DNA of 51,606 nucleotides. Source: RUG563 sp024681215 (lineage in GTDB: Bacteria > Bacillota > Clostridia > Christensenellales > Aristaeellaceae). The notes below the pieces were generated by a model that saw nothing but the letters and a program-made list of their open reading frames with translations, made no database searches and was not told the origin of the DNA. The first letter of the stretch is position 1. Each line of letters opens with the position of its first letter. Shown piece after piece: positions 1 to 9,427 of this stretch. The stretch lies in contig JAILBG010000016.1 in assembly GCA_024681215.1 (NCBI GenBank), positions 1 to 51,606 of the forward strand, in the 5' to 3' direction. Both the position numbers and the translations under genes were made by a program.

Positions 1-2
1 AG

Positions 3-3000
3 GCCGTGCGCGCATATGAAAGCCGGGAATATGACGAAGCCCTGCAGATGTTCACGGAACTGGAGGACTTCAGCGATTCCAAGCAGTATCTGGAGAAGAC
101 ACAGGCGGCCATCACCCTGCGGGGGAAGCAGGAGAATTACAGCCGCGCCGCACAGCTGGCCCGGGAAGGAAAATATGAACAGGCGCTTACGATATATAAA
201 GAACTGGGCGAGTATGAGGACGCTGCCGAGCAGGCAGTGGAAATGCAGAACAGGATCGATTACAACAAAGCCGGCGACCTGGTGAAGAAGGAGAAGTTCG
301 ACGAGGCGATCGCGATTTATACCAGGCTGGCGGAGATCGGATACGGCAGCGCGGAATCCCTGAAAAAGCAGGCAGAGCAGACCCGCGCCAATGAATTGGC
401 GTATCAGCAGGCGCTGAGCCTGGCTGAACAAGGGGAGTATCAGAAGGCCAAGGACAGATTTTCCAAGCTGTACGGCTACAAGGATGCGTCGGACCAGGCG
501 GATCTGATGCAGAAGCACCTGAGGTATCAGGCGGCGGAGCAGCATCTGGAGAAGGAAGAATTTGACGACGCGATCGCCATCTTCACAGAGCTGGATGATT
601 TCTCCGACGCCAAGGAAAGAGCCCGGCAGACGGAAACCGTCAAGAAGAACGAGCAGGATTATCAATCGGCGCTGGAGCTGTTTGAGCAGGGCCAGTACAG
701 GGAAGCCTATCATATCTTCAATCAGCTGGGAGAATACAAGGAAGCCGCAGCCCAAAAAGAGCAGTCCCTGGGCTATGTCAAGTATCAGACCAACGGCGAC
801 GAAACCGGTGAATTTGTGCTGGGCAACCCCGTGACCGGGGAAAACCTGCTGATGAACAGCGCCCTGGAGCGTCCCTCCGAGAACGGCGCGCTGCGGCTGG
901 ATGTCCGCGGGATCCTGGAAAGCTATGTGGACCTGCCGATCACCATCAGCTTTGATGCGAAAACGAACGGCGACAAGCGCACCGTTACGGTTTCCGCTTA
1001 TCAGGCCAGCGGCATCAGCATTGCCGATTCCATGAGCTTCACGGTTCCCTCCGATAAATACGACCGCTATTCGTTCACCACCAGCGTAAAGGATTATCAG
1101 TACAAAATCGATCCCCTGACGGCCCAGAAGCTCTCCGATGGCGCCATCGAGTTTTCGGATGGCACGGAGGACAGCAAGGGCTTCACGATCAAGAACATCA
1201 AAATTGAAGTGGGCACGAAGGCCACTCCCTGGGGCTTTGCGCCGGGAGATCCCCTGATCACCGGGAAAAATCTGCTGATCGGCGGCGGGCAGATGCGCAC
1301 TTCTTCCCAGGGCACCCTGAAGGTGGATCTGGGCGATATCCTGAAGGACTGCGTGGGCCAGCCGGTGACGGTGAGCTTTGAAGCCAAGGCCAAGGGCGAT
1401 TCGCTGCGGGTGCGGGTGTCTTCGGATGCCAACGGCGCATTCACGCTCCAGGAAACCGCTTCCATTGACGTCAATTCCAGCGGGTATCAGTCATATTCCT
1501 TCCATTCCACCGTTCAGGCCAACGAGGGCAAGACCAGCCCCAGCGTGCTGATCTTTGACTGCCTTGCCAAGAACCGGAAGGATTTCAGCATTTCCAAGCT
1601 CAAGATCGAAATTGGCACGGAAGCGACAGCGTGGAGCTTCGCGCCCAACGATCCTGCCGTTACGGGAGACAACCTGCTCAAGGACAGCGCCCTGATCCGT
1701 CAGGCGAAAAACGGGATGGTGCGGATCGGCGTTGCGGACGTTCTGGAGCCTTATGCCGGCATGCCCATCTGCATCAGCTTCGACGCCATTGCGGAAGGAA
1801 ACGAAGAAGTGGTGCTGCGGGTATCGCCTTATCAGAGCAACGGTATCAGCATCGAAGAAAGCCACGAATGCGTTCTGACGAATACGAATAAAGGATATAC
1901 CCGCTGCTCCTTTACCGACCGGGTCAGGACCGTGGATCTGGCGGACGGCGGCGAGATCGGCGCTTACGGCCAGGGCGAGATCGCGTTCATCAGCGATTCG
2001 TACAAGGGCTTTACCATTAAAAACATCAAGATCGAAGTGGGCGATCACCCCACCGACTGGTCGTTTGCGCCCAATGATCCCCTGGTTACGGGCGACAACC
2101 TCCTGGTGGGCGGCGGACAGACCAAAAAATCCGAATCCGGCCAGCTCAGGATCGACGTGCGGGATGCCTTGGCCGGCAGTGTCGGCCAGCCCATCACCAT
2201 CAGCTTTGAAGCCAAAGCGGAAGGCAGCAGGGCCCACATGCTGGAAATGAGCGCCTATCAGGAAAGCGGCATCAGCATTGCTGATAAGTATTCATTCTCC
2301 GTCAGCTCCAAGCAGTATAAAAAGTTTTCCTTCACAACCACCGTGACCGATTACGGTTACAAAGTCAACAAGCAAACGGGCGAAATGCTCAGCGGCGGCA
2401 GCATTTCCGTCAGCGATCTGGGCACTCCGACCCAGGAATTCAGCATCCGCAATCTCAAGATCGAAGTGGGCGTCGAGCCTACGGACTGGAAATACGCGGC
2501 CAACGATCCGGTGGTTACCGGGGACAATCTGTTCCGAGACAGCGCCAAAGCGCGTCAAGCCAACGACGGCTTCCTGTCCATCCCCACCCGGAACATTCTG
2601 GAACCCTATACCGGCATGATGATCTGCGTCAGCTTTGATGCGAAAGTCAATACGGAAAACGGATTTGATATCCAGGTCTATCCGTATCAGGACAGCGGAA
2701 TCAGCGTTGACGGCAGCCGCACATTCCATCTGACGCAGGAATACGCCCGTTATTCCTTCGTCGGACAGGTTAAGGATTTCGGCATCAGGGAAAAGGACGG
2801 GAAGAAGTACAGCCGGGGTGAACTCGCGTTCTACAATAAGGAACGCCAGAGCTTCACCGTGAAGAACATCAAGATCGAGGTGGGAACCAAGAATACCCCC
2901 TGGTCGTTTGCGCCGAATGATCCGCTGGCGAAAAAAACAGGCGTGAACCTGCTGGTCGGCGGCGGAATGACGCGAAAATCCGAATCCGGCTATGTGGGCA

Positions 3001-6000
3001 TCAACGTCCGGAATGCATTGGCCGATTATGTGGGCCAGCCGGTGACCATCAGCTTTGATGTGATGATGCTGGGGAAGGAAAGCCGCACGCTGCGGATGTA
3101 CGCTTATCAGGACAGCGGCATCAGCATTGCCGATAAATTTGAATTCCAGGCGGTTCCCAAAAAGTATACCAGGCAGAAATTTACAACGACGGTGGCCGAT
3201 TACGGTATCCTGGCGGATCCCAAGACAGGCGCTGTGCGCAGCAGCGGCATCCTTTCCTTCTTTGATCCCACGTCCCCGAAATCAAAGAAGCAGGATTTCC
3301 TGATCCGGAACGTGAAAATCGAAATCGGCACCAAAGCCACGGAATGGAGCCTGGCGCCGAATGATCCGCTCATGACGCCGACGGGAGAAAACCTGCTGGT
3401 GGGCGGAGGACTGGCGAAAAAGTCCAATGGAGGCGGATTCCTGGCCATCGGCGTGAATAATGCCTTGACTGAATATGTGGGGCAGCCCATCACCGTCAGC
3501 TTTGAAGCCAAAATGCTGGGGGAGGAAAGCCGTACATTAAAGATGTACGCTTATCAGGACAGTGGCGTCAGCATCGCCGATGTATTCGAGTTCAAGACGG
3601 AGCCAAATCAGTATCAGCAGTACAGCTTTACAACCTCCGTTTACGATTACGGAATCCGGACTGCCCCGGATACAGGAAAGCAGTACAGCCTCGGTGAGCT
3701 TGCGTTCCTTGATGCCAGCGAAGCAAAGCAGGAATTCAGCATCCGCCATGTCAAGATCGAATTGGGATACAAAGCGACCGATTGGACCTTTGCGGCGAAT
3801 GATCCCTTGGTAAACGGGAGCAATCTGCTCAAGGACAGCGCCAAGGTGCGCCATGACCAAAACGGATTCCTGTCAGTTGATGTCTGGGATGCCCTGGAGC
3901 CGTATATCGGCATGCCCATTACCGTCAGCTTCGATGCGAAATCAGATACAGCGGAAGAGATTCCCATCCGGGTTTATCCGTATCAGAACAGCGGCGTCAG
4001 TATTGAAACGAGCCATGATTTTAACCTGACCACATCCTATAAACGTTATTCCTTTGTGGACAGGGGATATCTGTTTGGCAAGCGCCCGGACGATTACGGC
4101 GGGAAATACAGCAAAGGCGCAATCGCATTCTTCAATGAATCCCATAAAGAATTCTCGGTCAAAAACGTCAAAATCGAATTGGGCGAGGTGAAAAACCCGC
4201 TCTGGTGCATGGCGGTTGACGATCCGCTGAATAAGATCATCGGTCAGAATCTGCTGATCGGAGGCGCGCAGACGAGATCGTCTGCCGGCGGGTTCCTTGA
4301 GGTGGCCGTTCGCGATGCATTGGCGGATTATCTGGATCAGCCGATCACCATCAGCTTCGAAGCCATGACGGTGGGCGAAAAGAGCCGCACGCTTCAGGTG
4401 TATGCCTATCAGACGAGCGGTATCAGCATTGCCGACAGAGAGGAGTTCACCGTACAGCCCAATCAGTATCAATCCTTTGTCATGCATACTTCCGTCAGGG
4501 ATTTCGGGATCCGCGTGAATCCGGATACAGGGAAGATGCTCAGCAGCGGCAGCCTTGCGTTCTATGATCCGGGCAGGCAGGAATTCAAGATCCGCAATAT
4601 CAAGATCGAAGCAGGAAATGAGCAAAGTGACTGGAGCTATGCGCCGAATGATCCCGTCGTATCGGGCGAAAACCTGCTGAAAAACAGCGCGCGTGTACGC
4701 CGTTCCTCTGAGAACGGATTCCTGTCCATTCCCACGGCAGATATCCTGGCGCCGTATACCGGCATGACGGTCTGCGTCAGCTTTGAGGCAAAAACCAATA
4801 CAGGGAATGAATTTGACATTGAGGTTTATCCATACCAGGAAAGCGGCGTGACCGTTGACGGAAAGCAGACGATCCATCTGACGTCAAAGTATGCGACCTA
4901 TTCCTACATTGGCAAGGTTCAGGACTTTGGCATCAGGGAAAAAGAAGGGCAGAAGTTCAGCGCGGGTGAAATCGGGTTCTACAGCAAGGAGCATAAAATC
5001 TTCAGCATCAGGAACATCAAGATCGAAGTGGGCCTGGAGCCTACTCCCTGGAGCTTTGCCCCCGGCGATCCTTCGGTCACTGGCGATAACCTGCTGATGG
5101 ACAGCGCAAAGATCCGCACGGCGCCCAACGGGCAGCTTTCCATTGATGTCGGGGAAGCCTTGGAGCCGTATGTCGGCATGCCGGTCTGCATCAGCTTTGA
5201 GGCGAAAGCGGAAAAGGACGACGGCCTTGCGCTCCAGGTTTCTCCGTACAGGAACAGCGGCGTTACCATCGAAGAAAGCCATAAGGTCAGCCTGTCTACG
5301 ACCTATAAGCGTTATACCATCACGGATTGGGTGACCCAGCTCGGCACGGCAGAAAGCACTGCCGGCAAGGCAAACTTCCGGGGCGGGATTTCGTTCTCCA
5401 GCACGGGCAGCAAAGGATTTTCCGTCAAGAATATCAAGATCGAAGTGGGCGTAAAGCCGACTGATTGGAGCTTTGCACCGAACGATACGATCTTAACAGG
5501 CGATAATCTGCTGAAAGGCGGCGGAAAGAACAGAAGATCCAATGGCGGCGGCTTCCTGAGCATCGAGGTGCGGGAGGCGCTGGACCATTATGTGGGCCAG
5601 CCGGTCACCATCAGTTTTGAAGCCATGATGGAAGGCGATGAAAGCTGCACGCTGCAGATGTATGCATATCAGACCAGCGGCATCAGCATCGCCGACAGGG
5701 CCGAGTTCCAGGTGGAACCGAGGAAGTATCAGAAATTCAGCTTCACCACATCCGTCGTCAATTACGGCTACAGAATCAATTCTGAAAGCGGAAAGAGGTT
5801 CAGCGACGGGGAAATCGCCTTCCTTGATCCGGGAAAAACGAAGCACGAATTCCGTATCCGTAATGTGAAGATCGAGGTGGGCGTTGAACCGACTGAATGG
5901 AGATACGCCGCAGACGATCCTGCCATCAACGGTGAAAACCTGCTGCTGGACAGCGCCAAAGTGCGGCAGACCGGAAACGGCTTCCTGGGAGTCGGCATCT

Positions 6001-6794
6001 GGGAGGATCTCAAATCGTACGAGGGCCAGTATGTGTGCATCAGCTTTGATGCAAAGGTCAATGGAAACGAGGGGTTCCCCATCAAGGTCTATCCCTATCA
6101 GGAAAGCGGGCTCAGCATTGGCAGCAGCAAAGAATTTGCATTGACTACGGATTTCAGCCGCTATGCCTTTGTCACCCAGATCATTGATTACGGCCAGCGG
6201 TACGAGAAAGGACAGAGGCTCAGCCTGGGCGAGATCGGGTTCATTAACAGCGAACGAAGGGATTTCACCGTCAGAAATATCAAAATCGAGATCGGCAACA
6301 AGGAAACGCCCTGGACGTTCGCTCCGCGCGATCCGCTCCTGGCGCTCAAAGGAGCGAACCTGCTGCCCGGAGACGGCCATGCAAGGCAGTCTGTCGGCGG
6401 GTTCATGGAGTTTAACGTATTTACCGCCCTGCGTAAATATGAGAATCAGCCGGTCACCATCAGTTTTGACGCCTGCATGCTTGGAAACGAAAGCCGCACC
6501 CTGCGGATGTATCCCTATCAGACCAGCGGCATCAGCATCGCTGATTCGTTTGAGTTCACGGTGAATCCGGGGGCGTATCAGACCTTCAAATTCACCACAT
6601 GGGTGCGTAATTTCGGTATCCGGACTGACACGAGCGGTAACCAATATACCAACGGCAGTATCGGCTTCTACGATCCGACCCTGCAGAGGGAAGGATTTGA
6701 TATCCGCCGCCTCAAGATCGAAATAGGCACGGAGAAAACGCCATGGAGTCCGGGCCCCATGACGGAGGAGTCCACCTCCGGCGTTGCCGAGTAA
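3..6794 (+). CDS. Giant TPR plus 14-module repeat protein, 5' truncated
   Basis: The frame is open to the left edge, so the gene starts outside the window; the visible part is about 2262 residues. Residues 1-270 hold six helical TPR-like repeats about 45 residues apart, each with a G/E-x-Y/F-x-x-A...F-x-x-L core. From residue 280 to the end run fourteen modules of 134-148 residues. Each starts with NLL, has a central IS-F-(D/E)-A and PYQ/AYQ-x-SG-I-SI strand pattern, and ends with IKIE(V/I)G followed by a W-x-x-AP-x-DP motif. The end motif resembles tail proteins of Firmicutes phages and carbohydrate-binding beta-sandwiches. No membrane anchor or sortase signal is seen at the C-terminus. Function is unknown; TPR plus adhesive-looking modules suggests scaffolding or binding, which is inference. 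A secretion signal, if any, lies upstream of the window. Confidence 0.85.
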   Translation, partial: AVRAYESREYDEALQMFTELEDFSDSKQYLEKTQAAITLRGKQENYSRAAQLAREGKYEQALTIYKELGEYEDAAEQAVEMQNRIDYNKAGDLVKKEKFDEAIAIYTRLAEIGYGSAESLKKQAEQTRANELAYQQALSLAEQGEYQKAKDRFSKLYGYKDASDQADLMQKHLRYQAAEQHLEKEEFDDAIAIFTELDDFSDAKERARQTETVKKNEQDYQSALELFEQGQYREAYHIFNQLGEYKEAAAQKEQSLGYVKYQTNGDETGEFVLGNPVTGENLLMNSALERPSENGALRLDVRGILESYVDLPITISFDAKTNGDKRTVTVSAYQASGISIADSMSFTVPSDKYDRYSFTTSVKDYQYKIDPLTAQKLSDGAIEFSDGTEDSKGFTIKNIKIEVGTKATPWGFAPGDPLITGKNLLIGGGQMRTSSQGTLKVDLGDILKDCVGQPVTVSFEAKAKGDSLRVRVSSDANGAFTLQETASIDVNSSGYQSYSFHSTVQANEGKTSPSVLIFDCLAKNRKDFSISKLKIEIGTEATAWSFAPNDPAVTGDNLLKDSALIRQAKNGMVRIGVADVLEPYAGMPICISFDAIAEGNEEVVLRVSPYQSNGISIEESHECVLTNTNKGYTRCSFTDRVRTVDLADGGEIGAYGQGEIAFISDSYKGFTIKNIKIEVGDHPTDWSFAPNDPLVTGDNLLVGGGQTKKSESGQLRIDVRDALAGSVGQPITISFEAKAEGSRAHMLEMSAYQESGISIADKYSFSVSSKQYKKFSFTTTVTDYGYKVNKQTGEMLSGGSISVSDLGTPTQEFSIRNLKIEVGVEPTDWKYAANDPVVTGDNLFRDSAKARQANDGFLSIPTRNILEPYTGMMICVSFDAKVNTENGFDIQVYPYQDSGISVDGSRTFHLTQEYARYSFVGQVKDFGIREKDGKKYSRGELAFYNKERQSFTVKNIKIEVGTKNTPWSFAPNDPLAKKTGVNLLVGGGMTRKSESGYVGINVRNALADYVGQPVTISFDVMMLGKESRTLRMYAYQDSGISIADKFEFQAVPKKYTRQKFTTTVADYGILADPKTGAVRSSGILSFFDPTSPKSKKQDFLIRNVKIEIGTKATEWSLAPNDPLMTPTGENLLVGGGLAKKSNGGGFLAIGVNNALTEYVGQPITVSFEAKMLGEESRTLKMYAYQDSGVSIADVFEFKTEPNQYQQYSFTTSVYDYGIRTAPDTGKQYSLGELAFLDASEAKQEFSIRHVKIELGYKATDWTFAANDPLVNGSNLLKDSAKVRHDQNGFLSVDVWDALEPYIGMPITVSFDAKSDTAEEIPIRVYPYQNSGVSIETSHDFNLTTSYKRYSFVDRGYLFGKRPDDYGGKYSKGAIAFFNESHKEFSVKNVKIELGEVKNPLWCMAVDDPLNKIIGQNLLIGGAQTRSSAGGFLEVAVRDALADYLDQPITISFEAMTVGEKSRTLQVYAYQTSGISIADREEFTVQPNQYQSFVMHTSVRDFGIRVNPDTGKMLSSGSLAFYDPGRQEFKIRNIKIEAGNEQSDWSYAPNDPVVSGENLLKNSARVRRSSENGFLSIPTADILAPYTGMTVCVSFEAKTNTGNEFDIEVYPYQESGVTVDGKQTIHLTSKYATYSYIGKVQDFGIREKEGQKFSAGEIGFYSKEHKIFSIRNIKIEVGLEPTPWSFAPGDPSVTGDNLLMDSAKIRTAPNGQLSIDVGEALEPYVGMPVCISFEAKAEKDDGLALQVSPYRNSGVTIEESHKVSLSTTYKRYTITDWVTQLGTAESTAGKANFRGGISFSSTGSKGFSVKNIKIEVGVKPTDWSFAPNDTILTGDNLLKGGGKNRRSNGGGFLSIEVREALDHYVGQPVTISFEAMMEGDESCTLQMYAYQTSGISIADRAEFQVEPRKYQKFSFTTSVVNYGYRINSESGKRFSDGEIAFLDPGKTKHEFRIRNVKIEVGVEPTEWRYAADDPAINGENLLLDSAKVRQTGNGFLGVGIWEDLKSYEGQYVCISFDAKVNGNEGFPIKVYPYQESGLSIGSSKEFALTTDFSRYAFVTQIIDYGQRYEKGQRLSLGEIGFINSERRDFTVRNIKIEIGNKETPWTFAPRDPLLALKGANLLPGDGHARQSVGGFMEFNVFTALRKYENQPVTISFDACMLGNESRTLRMYPYQTSGISIADSFEFTVNPGAYQTFKFTTWVRNFGIRTDTSGNQYTNGSIGFYDPTLQREGFDIRRLKIEIGTEKTPWSPGPMTEESTSGVAE
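843..6791 (+). repeat. Fourteen in-frame tandem modules (402-444 bp each)
   Basis: The Asn codons of the NLL motif that opens each module lie at 843, 1269, 1671, 2097, 2526, 2946, 3390, 3822, 4248, 4671, 5088, 5505, 5937 and 6357. Modules fall into two subtypes. Type A reads N/D-SA near the start and (T/I/V)GMP before C-ISF. Type B reads GGG or GGA and VGQP before (V/I)TISF. The order A B A B A B B A B A A B A B is close to alternating, which suggests growth by duplication of an A-B pair with later losses or gains. Confidence 0.8.
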
Positions 6795-6832
6795 TTCCAT
6801 TCCATCCGGAAACATCTCCGGCCGGAAGCATA

Positions 6833-6890
6833 AAAAAACACCGGCGTGTGATCCCTGCCAGTCTGGCGGGGCCATACGCCGGCGTTTTTT
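6833..6890. terminator. Bidirectional terminator between convergent genes
   Basis: An A-tract (6833-6838) is followed by a long interrupted hairpin: CACCGGCGTG pairs with the CGCCGGCGT region at 6877-6885, and the inner arms CCCTGCCAG and CTGGCGGGG meet around a single T. The right arm runs into TTTTTT. It would stop the giant repeat gene on the plus strand and the polysaccharide operon on the minus strand. The remaining stretch up to 7003 shows nothing I can identify. Confidence 0.8.
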
Positions 6891-7003
6891 ATTCGGATTC
6901 CTTATCTTTCGGAGGGCTGAAATACGCCTGAGGATTCACGATATTTTGGAGGATTCTTGTATCCTGCCGGACAGAACGCGGCAGCGGAAGGCCGGACGCG
7001 CAT

Positions 7004-8428
7004 TCACACCTGGCCGGAGGAGGCCTTTGCTTTTTTCCGGTTCTTCAGCTTTGCGGCGATGATTTCCATGTCCTTGTAATTGAGGATCAGGAACAGATCG
7101 ATCCCCACGGCGGATAATGCGATATTGAAACGGATGCTGCTGAAAATGGAAACCAGGCAAACGGCGATGCCCACCGCCAGAAACAGCAGGAATTCAGGCC
7201 AACGAATGGTGATCCCCAGCTCTTCCCTGTTCTGCTTTTCCCGGATCAGCCACATGCCCAGGAAGGAAAAGAATGTGGAAACCGCGGCTGCCTGCAGGCC
7301 GATGATTCTGATCAGTCCAATATTTACGGAAGCGTTGATCAGGGCGCCCCAGATGCTGGATGAGAAAGAGCCCTTCGTATTCTTGGACCGCAAGTATCCG
7401 ACGCCGTAAAAAGAGCAGAATGCCTGAAAAACGGCGCCCAGATAATAGAATGGAATATAATCGCAGGCAATTTTATAGTCCTGCCCCATTACCAGCCAGA
7501 CAAACAGCTTGGTGGCCGGAATCAGCACCCACAGCAGCATGAATGCCAGCCGGTACAGCCGCCGGAATACGTTTGTAAAGAAGGCTTTTTCGTACTGTTC
7601 GCTTGCGATGGCCAGATCCTGCCAGGAATTCAGAAACAGCCCGAAAACCGACTGCAATATGGTGGGAAATTTATGCGCAATGGCCAGCACGCCGTTTGCG
7701 CTTACGCCGAGAAACCACAGTACGATGTATCTGTCGGAGGAATCGACGATCCACCAGCTGAGATAATTCGGGATCAGCGGAATGGAGAACCCCAGTAGTT
7801 CTTTCAGGAGCCCGGGCTCAGCCTTTCTGAATATATTGACCCGGATCCGCTTTTCGGCAGCGACGATCGCCGCGAGCCCAACGATGTTTGCTGTGATATA
7901 GCTCATCAGCAGGCTTTCCACGCCCCTGTGCAGCACGCACAGCTGCACGATGTTCAGGCCAAGGAAAACGCACGTATAGATGATGCCGGATATGGCGAAT
8001 ATCCACTGCCGCTTGAGGCCCCGAAGAATCTTCTGGGAAATCTGAAAGAACAGCGAAGACAGCAGGGCGCCCAGGAAATACCAGATATAGGGAATGGTGA
8101 CAATCAGGAAATGGACTGCCAGGATGATCCCCGAACAAAGCAGCGAACTGACCAGCAGAAACTGGTATGTGACCCGAAGATACGCTTCGCTGTCTACGTT
8201 TTCCCGGATGATCCACCGGTATACGGCGTCTGAAATCTGCATGGAAATGATCGGGATCAGCAGACCGATGGTACTGATCAGAACGTCGTAGGTCCCCATT
8301 TCCGAAGTTGCGAGATAATAGGTATACAAAGGCGCGATCAGGAACATCAGGATTTTCGTTCCAAACGTGCCCACGGCATAGATACCGGTGCCTACCAGCA
8401 GTTTTTTTCCGCTTTTCGTTTCGCTCAT
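7004..8428 (-). CDS. Wzx-type polysaccharide flippase (MVF/MATE-like)
   Basis: The product is a 474-residue polytopic membrane protein with about 12-14 hydrophobic segments. Its N-terminal region, with GTGIYAVGTFGTK and a following P-L-Y-T-Y-Y-L segment, is typical of the polysaccharide biosynthesis/O-antigen flippase family. By family knowledge it moves undecaprenyl-pyrophosphate-linked repeat units across the membrane. Its ATG overlaps the stop of the preceding pyruvyltransferase-like gene (ATGA), pointing to translational coupling. It is the last gene of the polysaccharide operon and sits just before the terminator. Together with the EpsG-like polymerase at 14.0-15.2 kb it marks the cluster as Wzx/Wzy dependent. 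Confidence 0.87.
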   Translation of the reverse strand: MSETKSGKKLLVGTGIYAVGTFGTKILMFLIAPLYTYYLATSEMGTYDVLISTIGLLIPIISMQISDAVYRWIIRENVDSEAYLRVTYQFLLVSSLLCSGIILAVHFLIVTIPYIWYFLGALLSSLFFQISQKILRGLKRQWIFAISGIIYTCVFLGLNIVQLCVLHRGVESLLMSYITANIVGLAAIVAAEKRIRVNIFRKAEPGLLKELLGFSIPLIPNYLSWWIVDSSDRYIVLWFLGVSANGVLAIAHKFPTILQSVFGLFLNSWQDLAIASEQYEKAFFTNVFRRLYRLAFMLLWVLIPATKLFVWLVMGQDYKIACDYIPFYYLGAVFQAFCSFYGVGYLRSKNTKGSFSSSIWGALINASVNIGLIRIIGLQAAAVSTFFSFLGMWLIREKQNREELGITIRWPEFLLFLAVGIAVCLVSIFSSIRFNIALSAVGIDLFLILNYKDMEIIAAKLKNRKKAKASSGQV

Positions 8429-9381
8429 TTTTTCAGATTATCCTTCAGCGCAAAGGGGAACGCCTTCAGCATGGCGTCGTAATCGATGGTGCCGGGCGTC
8501 CATTCCTTTGCTTTTTCCAGTAGATCCGTAAGGCTGTATCCTTCATACAGCTTATAGCATTTGGGATCGTCCTTCCCGATGGAACGATAGAAATCAAAGA
8601 ACTTGAATTCCCATTCCCACGGGCAATCATGGGGAGCCACCTCGATCCAGACGCACGGGATCCCGTAGCTTTCGGCTACGATCAGGCCGTGCAGCGATTC
8701 GGAGATGATCACTTTGCACTGCAGTACTGCGTCGATGATATCCGTCCATTTTTCATATTTGGACATGTCGATCATGCGCACCCGATCGTCTTTCTTCCAT
8801 GCAGACAGCAGATCGCTGTCAGCAGTCCGATAATGCGGGATCACCCCGATGCAGTCGCCGTTTTTTGTATCCGGGCGATACACCAGCGGCAGCAGCAGCG
8901 CCGGGTCGCCGTACACAGGAGGACAGTCGATCCCCTTTTTCAGCAATGCCTCCCGGGTCAGGGGGCCTCTGACGCTCAGCACCTTCCGGGGCCTTCCCTG
9001 CAGCAGCGGATCGGAGGTAATGGCCCCGGATCCGTAGATGACCGTATTGTCCAGATTGAAATCACCGATGATGCTGCCGATCAGCGAATACCGGGTGACT
9101 TTCGGGCAGAACAGCAGCTGATCAAACTGAACGAACCGGATTTTTTTATCGGTCATCATCCCGAACAGATACTCGTTCAGGTCATCGCCCCAATTGTTCT
9201 TTTTCAGCCGGCCAAACATCGTTGTGAAAACGAAACAGCAGCCGTACGCTTCGTTCTTCCGAACCAGCTTATTCAGCAGGAACTGCAGATTCCAGTAAAG
9301 CGTCAGCACCAGCCGGAAAACAAAGCGGTACGTTTTTGTGAGCAATTTGCTGCTCTTGATCGCATGCTTGATTTTTTCCAT
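8425..9381 (-). CDS. Polysaccharide pyruvyl transferase family protein
   Basis: The 318-residue product carries the landmarks of the PF04230-type family: GDDLN (65-69), GSG (117-119), SVRGP (136-140), YGDP (157-160), IPHY (181-184) and SESLHGL (227-233). Members transfer a pyruvate ketal from phosphoenolpyruvate to a sugar, although some family members act differently. The N-terminus has a short hydrophobic patch (18-38) but no clear signal peptide, so it probably acts at the inner face of the membrane. AGAGGA precedes the ATG at 9381 by 6 nt. In context it would add an acidic pyruvyl group to the repeat unit; the acceptor is unknown. Confidence 0.8.
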   Translation of the reverse strand: MEKIKHAIKSSKLLTKTYRFVFRLVLTLYWNLQFLLNKLVRKNEAYGCCFVFTTMFGRLKKNNWGDDLNEYLFGMMTDKKIRFVQFDQLLFCPKVTRYSLIGSIIGDFNLDNTVIYGSGAITSDPLLQGRPRKVLSVRGPLTREALLKKGIDCPPVYGDPALLLPLVYRPDTKNGDCIGVIPHYRTADSDLLSAWKKDDRVRMIDMSKYEKWTDIIDAVLQCKVIISESLHGLIVAESYGIPCVWIEVAPHDCPWEWEFKFFDFYRSIGKDDPKCYKLYEGYSLTDLLEKAKEWTPGTIDYDAMLKAFPFALKDNLKK

Positions 9382-9427
9382 TCATGTCCTCTTTTCTTTT
9401 GGGGTGTCCGCCGGCGCGCCGCCAGGT

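Noticed and set aside
843..6791. Regular ~425-bp periodicity considered as a CRISPR or satellite repeat
   Set aside because: The repeats are coding, diverged at DNA level and in frame; there are no identical short repeats with unique spacers.
5493..6875. Long minus-strand open frame opposite the giant repeat gene
   Set aside because: It follows the repeat periodicity of the plus gene, has biased composition, and crosses the terminator; it is a shadow of GC-rich coding sequence.
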